Below are positions 4,508 to 6,831 of a DNA stretch of 6,831 nucleotides, one piece after another. The notes beneath the pieces were generated by a model. It saw only the letters and a program-made list of their open reading frames with translations. It ran no database searches and was not told the origin of the DNA. Position numbers and translations under genes: made by a program. Each line of letters begins with the position of its first letter. The first letter of the stretch is position 1. This DNA is from Methanobacteriota archaeon (GTDB lineage: Archaea > Hydrothermarchaeota > Hydrothermarchaeia > Hydrothermarchaeales > JACQPM01): positions 1-6,831 of the forward strand of contig JACQPM010000044.1 in the NCBI GenBank assembly GCA_016207475.1, in the 5' to 3' direction.

Positions 4508-5718
4508 CAGATGGGAATCCGCCCGTAAGCCAGGTCCCGGCAGAAGCGGCGGAGGTGGGCAGCCTCCAGCTCCGAGGCTATCACCTCCTCCACCTCCCTC
4601 GAGACCTCCTTCAGCCTGGTCCCCTTCTCAAGGATAAGCTGGGCCGCCGCCACTTGGGGCCTGTCGATGGGCACCCCGATCTGGCTGAGGAGCCAGACGT
4701 AGACCTCCCTAATCCCGGGAATATCCTCGTACACCCGCCTGGCCATGCGGTAGGTGAGGACGTTGTATATCTTGCCCACGTGGCTGACAGGGTTCTTCCC
4801 GGCCGCCGCTTCCGAGGAGGTAGGCCGGTGGAGGGGTATGATCCCGTTCACCCTGTTCCCCCTTCCGACTTGACCGCAGTCCGCATCCTCCGCCGAGGTC
4901 CCCAGCACCGTGAGGTATATCCCTCCCATCCCCCGCCCCTCTGCGTCCAGGGTGTTGAGGGTCAGATCCACGGGCATGGTCCTCTCCCCGGCCAGATGAC
5001 TCCTCAGGTCCTCCAAGACCTCTCCCTTCCTCCGGAAATACTCCCTCTCCGACCCTATATAGCGATCTATGAGGGGCATGGCTATGGTGAGACCCAATCG
5101 GCCACCCACCCGGAGGCCCATCACCTTCACATCCTCCCCAGAGTCCGGGAAGGCCCTCTTGAAGCGCCCGGAATTTAGGTACTCTTCCGTCCCCTTCACC
5201 AGCCTCTCTGTCTCGGTGAGGGGGTAGTAGCCCACGGCGGCGGAGGTGTCGTTGGCGCCCAGGAACTCTCTTTTCCTCCGCCTCAGGAAGATGTCCGTCA
5301 GCTCCTCGGAGCCCTTCTTCAGCTCCACCTGGTACCTCACGTGGGCCTCGGGGTCCACGAACCTCAGGCGGCGCCGGAACCACTCCTTTGCTGTTGCAAC
5401 CGCTATCTCCTCCACCGGTATAATCTCTCCATGTGCCTCGAAGGTCGCCCTGTCACCGAAGACCAGGAGCATGGGCTTCCTCACCTCCCCACCACCGAAC
5501 CTCCTCTCCGCCTCTCCCGCCACCAGGAGCCCCTTGTCTATGTTGTGGTGGAGGATCGTACCGAAGCGCCTCAGGTACTCCCTGGAGAGGGCCACGGAGA
5601 CCGCATCCATCAGAGAGTCGCATATGTAGTCAGGGTGGCCCAGGCCTTTCCGCTCGCAGATCTCCACCCCCTGCTCCTCCAGGGGCACCTGCCTGAGGGC
5701 CTTCACCACGATGCCCAT
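4504..5718 (-). CDS. mat: Archaeal S-adenosylmethionine synthetase (methionine adenosyltransferase)
   Basis: A 404-residue enzyme making S-adenosylmethionine from methionine and ATP, the methyl donor needed by methyltransferases such as the METTL5-like protein in this window. It belongs to the archaeal MAT family, which is very divergent from bacterial MetK. Characteristic blocks are ERKGLGHPDYICDS (22-35), RFGTILHHNIDK (51-62), FGGGE (74-78), GANDTSAAVGYYPLTETE (154-171), and the long signature from GTSAEDADCGQVGRGNRVNG (273-292) to EAAAGKNPVSHVGKIYNVL (303-321). Length and motifs are complete. The ATG at 5718 has GAGGT (5729-5725) six bases upstream, inside the end of the prepilin peptidase gene, whose stop is 3 nt away, so both are probably on one mRNA. 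Its 3' end meets the zinc-protein gene head-on with no intergenic space. Confidence 0.97.
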   Translation of the reverse strand: MGIVVKALRQVPLEEQGVEICERKGLGHPDYICDSLMDAVSVALSREYLRRFGTILHHNIDKGLLVAGEAERRFGGGEVRKPMLLVFGDRATFEAHGEIIPVEEIAVATAKEWFRRRLRFVDPEAHVRYQVELKKGSEELTDIFLRRRKREFLGANDTSAAVGYYPLTETERLVKGTEEYLNSGRFKRAFPDSGEDVKVMGLRVGGRLGLTIAMPLIDRYIGSEREYFRRKGEVLEDLRSHLAGERTMPVDLTLNTLDAEGRGMGGIYLTVLGTSAEDADCGQVGRGNRVNGIIPLHRPTSSEAAAGKNPVSHVGKIYNVLTYRMARRVYEDIPGIREVYVWLLSQIGVPIDRPQVAAAQLILEKGTRLKEVSREVEEVIASELEAAHLRRFCRDLAYGRIPIC

Positions 5719-5721
5719 GGA

Positions 5722-6381
5722 CTAACCTCGCAGTAGCAGGATGATATAACTTATCACGTCCCCCCACAGGAGGGCGATCAGGAAGCCCAGGGTAAGGGGG
5801 ACGAGGAACGGTATGGCCGGTGTAACCCATACCATCCCCTCGGTATCGGGCCTCTCCCCGAGCCTGGCCCCCCGGACGTCGTAGAGCGCCTTCAATCCAC
5901 CGCCCTCCCCCAGGACCACCTCGTAGGACCGCAACTCTGCGGTCCTCCTCCTGTAGCCCAGGAAGGCCCTGGGCAGTCCCCCTGGGCCGAGCCCTTCCTT
6001 CAGGTTCTTCAGGAGGAAGAGGATGGGGAGGAGGGAGGTCAGGAAGACGGCGTTGGTGAAGGCCGAGAGGGCCAGGGTAGGGAAGAGGGTATAGGCGCCT
6101 AGCGGAGGCCTGGAGAAGGCCGCCGCTAGGCCTACCAGCACCTTGGCGTCGCCGCCTCCCAGGAAGCCGAGGCGGTGGAGGACACCCATCAGCAGGGCCG
6201 TTGTGAGGACGGAGATAGCGAAGGCCACGGCCTCGCCCCGGTCCGGGGCAGCCATCTGGTAGAGGAGCCCTATGAGGAGGAGCCCCAGCCAGGGGCCCTC
6301 GCCCAACTCCCTCTTCCTCCAGTCCTGAAGGGAGGCGTAGAGGAGGATCAGCACCGTGAGGAGGGTCTTGGGCTCCAGCAT
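5722..6381 (-). CDS. Archaeal prepilin/preflagellin peptidase (A24 family aspartic protease)
   Basis: A 219-residue integral membrane protease. Asp20 in LQDWRKREL, at the end of the first membrane helix, and Asp78 in GFLGGGDAK (72-80) are the two catalytic aspartates of the A24 (FlaK/PibD/TadV-like) family, which clips class III signal peptides from archaellins and type IV pilins on the cytoplasmic side of the membrane. Further hydrophobic segments lie at about 31-45, 51-70, 96-127 and 188-217; a polar cytoplasmic loop (128-185) rich in Arg separates the last ones. The ATG at 6381 is chosen because it directly precedes the first helix; longer in-frame openings up to 6513 read through the AT-rich promoter and into aroC. 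mat follows 3 nt after its stop. No pilin or archaellin gene is in the window, so the substrate is unknown. Confidence 0.9.
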   Translation of the reverse strand: MLEPKTLLTVLILLYASLQDWRKRELGEGPWLGLLLIGLLYQMAAPDRGEAVAFAISVLTTALLMGVLHRLGFLGGGDAKVLVGLAAAFSRPPLGAYTLFPTLALSAFTNAVFLTSLLPILFLLKNLKEGLGPGGLPRAFLGYRRRTAELRSYEVVLGEGGGLKALYDVRGARLGERPDTEGMVWVTPAIPFLVPLTLGFLIALLWGDVISYIILLLRG

Positions 6382-6419
6382 CCATCTCGCCTGGTCCCCT
6401 CTCTGAAGCCCCTGTCTAA

Positions 6420-6429
6420 TTAAATATAT
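6420..6429. promoter_or_regulatory. AT-rich TATA element in the divergent aroC / peptidase spacer
   Basis: TTAAATATAT is the only AT-rich run in the 75-bp spacer. On the plus strand its centre is about 32 nt before the aroC ATG, predicting a leader of a few bases. On the minus strand (ATATATTTAA) it is about 43 nt before the peptidase ATG, predicting a leader near 16 nt. It may serve one or both genes; no second box is visible. Confidence 0.55.
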
Positions 6430-6456
6430 GTAGAGGGCCATACTTAGGGTACGGAG

Positions 6457-6831
6457 ATGGCTGGCAATACCTTCGGCGTAGTCTTCAGGGCCACGACCTT
6501 CGGGGAATCCCACGGCGGGGGCGTGGGGGTCCTGGTGGACGGCTGCCCCGCTGGGCTGGAGCTCTCCGAGGCCGATATCCAGAGGGAGCTGGACCGGCGG
6601 AGGCCCGGCCAGAGCGCCCTCACCACCCCAAGGCAGGAGGGGGACGAGGTGCGGATCCTCTCAGGGGTCTTCGAGGGCCGCACCCTGGGGACGCCCATCC
6701 TCATGGTCGTGTACAACCGTGAAGCGGATCCGACGCCCTACCTGGAGCTGAGGAACAGGCCCAGGCCGAACCACGCGGACCTCACCTACGCCCTCAAGTA
6801 CGGCCACAGGGACTGGCGGGGTGGGGGGAGG
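6457..6831 (+). CDS. aroC: Chorismate synthase, N-terminal part cut by window end
   Basis: The first 125 codons are open to the window end without a stop. The protein begins MAGNTFGVVFRATTFGESHG, where TTFGESHG is the first chorismate synthase signature containing a conserved active-site His19. RRPGQSALTTPRQEGDEVRILSG follows in two adjoining family blocks (48-70), then FEGRTLGTPI (72-81), and the RPNHADLTYALKYGHRDWRGGGR segment holds the HADLTY and YGHRDWRGGGR motifs. The enzyme eliminates phosphate from EPSP, the aroA product, to form chorismate, with reduced FMN as cofactor. About two thirds of the usual 360 or so residues lie outside the window. ATG 6457 is preceded directly by GGAG with no useful spacing, so a very short leader from the TATA element near 6424 is more likely than Shine-Dalgarno initiation. 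Confidence 0.97.
   Translation, partial: MAGNTFGVVFRATTFGESHGGGVGVLVDGCPAGLELSEADIQRELDRRRPGQSALTTPRQEGDEVRILSGVFEGRTLGTPILMVVYNREADPTPYLELRNRPRPNHADLTYALKYGHRDWRGGGR

Noticed and set aside
4381..5178. 265-codon open frame on the plus strand opposite mat
   Set aside because: It is antisense to a clear MAT, is Pro/His/Leu-rich without domain pattern, and arises from the GC-skewed codon bias.
4504..5718. MAT residues differing from methanogen sequences I recall (for example DCG instead of DDG in the GTSAED block)
   Set aside because: Other euryarchaeal MATs, as I recall them, have DSGQVGRGNRVNG here, so this looks like normal family variation.
5630..6385. 251-codon open frame on the minus strand shifted against the peptidase
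   Set aside because: It is a Pro/Arg/Gly-rich shadow frame; the other frame holds the catalytic Asp motifs and membrane helices.
6382..6513. Longer N-terminus for the prepilin peptidase, starting at 6513 or 6441
   Set aside because: The extra residues would be encoded by the AT-rich promoter and by aroC in antisense. The first membrane helix begins right after the ATG at 6381.
1..6831. CRISPR arrays, insertion sequences, tRNA or rRNA genes, Rho-independent-style terminators
   Set aside because: I found no regular direct repeats with spacers, transposase motifs or cloverleaf-like sequences, and no clear hairpin-plus-T-run outside genes.

Overview
The window is a gene-dense, GC-rich stretch of an archaeal chromosome. 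The archaeal assignment rests on gene content: an archaeal-type methionine adenosyltransferase, exosome Csl4 with a zinc ribbon, RNA polymerase subunit L, the start of transcription factor S, a METTL5-like methyltransferase and an A24 prepilin peptidase. It is supported by TATA boxes placed about 26 nt before start codons instead of bacterial -35/-10 promoters. The MAT motif block looks euryarchaeal in style, but I cannot name a lineage. Codons favour AGG for Arg, AAG for Lys and GAG for Glu in all genes, so I see no compositional sign of recent transfer. No RNA gene, CRISPR array, insertion sequence or gene-free stretch above 300 bases is visible.

Layout. Positions 1-3018 are read on the minus strand. 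In transcription order they hold a small winged-helix regulator, a METTL5-like RNA methyltransferase, exosome Csl4, an unknown 76-residue protein, RNA polymerase subunit L with an unusual helix-hairpin-helix insertion, an RNase III-like protein, a Nudix hydrolase and the first residues of transcription factor S. From METTL5 to TFS the genes abut or overlap and most have Shine-Dalgarno motifs. They look like one information-processing operon joining RNA modification, RNA decay and transcription. It has its own TATA box inside the 3' end of the regulator gene.

A 74-bp divergent promoter region (3019-3092) separates the regulator from the plus-strand pair aroA (EPSP synthase) and a 46-residue zinc-binding protein, joined by an ATGA overlap. 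This spacer carries two TATA boxes and a 23-bp inverted repeat made of two palindromes, placed where an operator for the regulator would lie. The zinc-protein gene converges on the minus-strand gene for methionine adenosyltransferase; the two share one CTAG for both stop codons. Upstream of mat, and probably co-transcribed with it, is the prepilin peptidase gene. It diverges from aroC (chorismate synthase, cut by the window end) across a 75-bp AT-rich spacer. aroA and aroC place two late shikimate-pathway steps in this neighbourhood.

Most striking points: the domain inserted into RpoL, the palindromic operator candidate, the RNase III-like protein lacking one expected catalytic Glu, two small proteins of unknown function in conserved-looking contexts, and a consistent leaderless promoter geometry.
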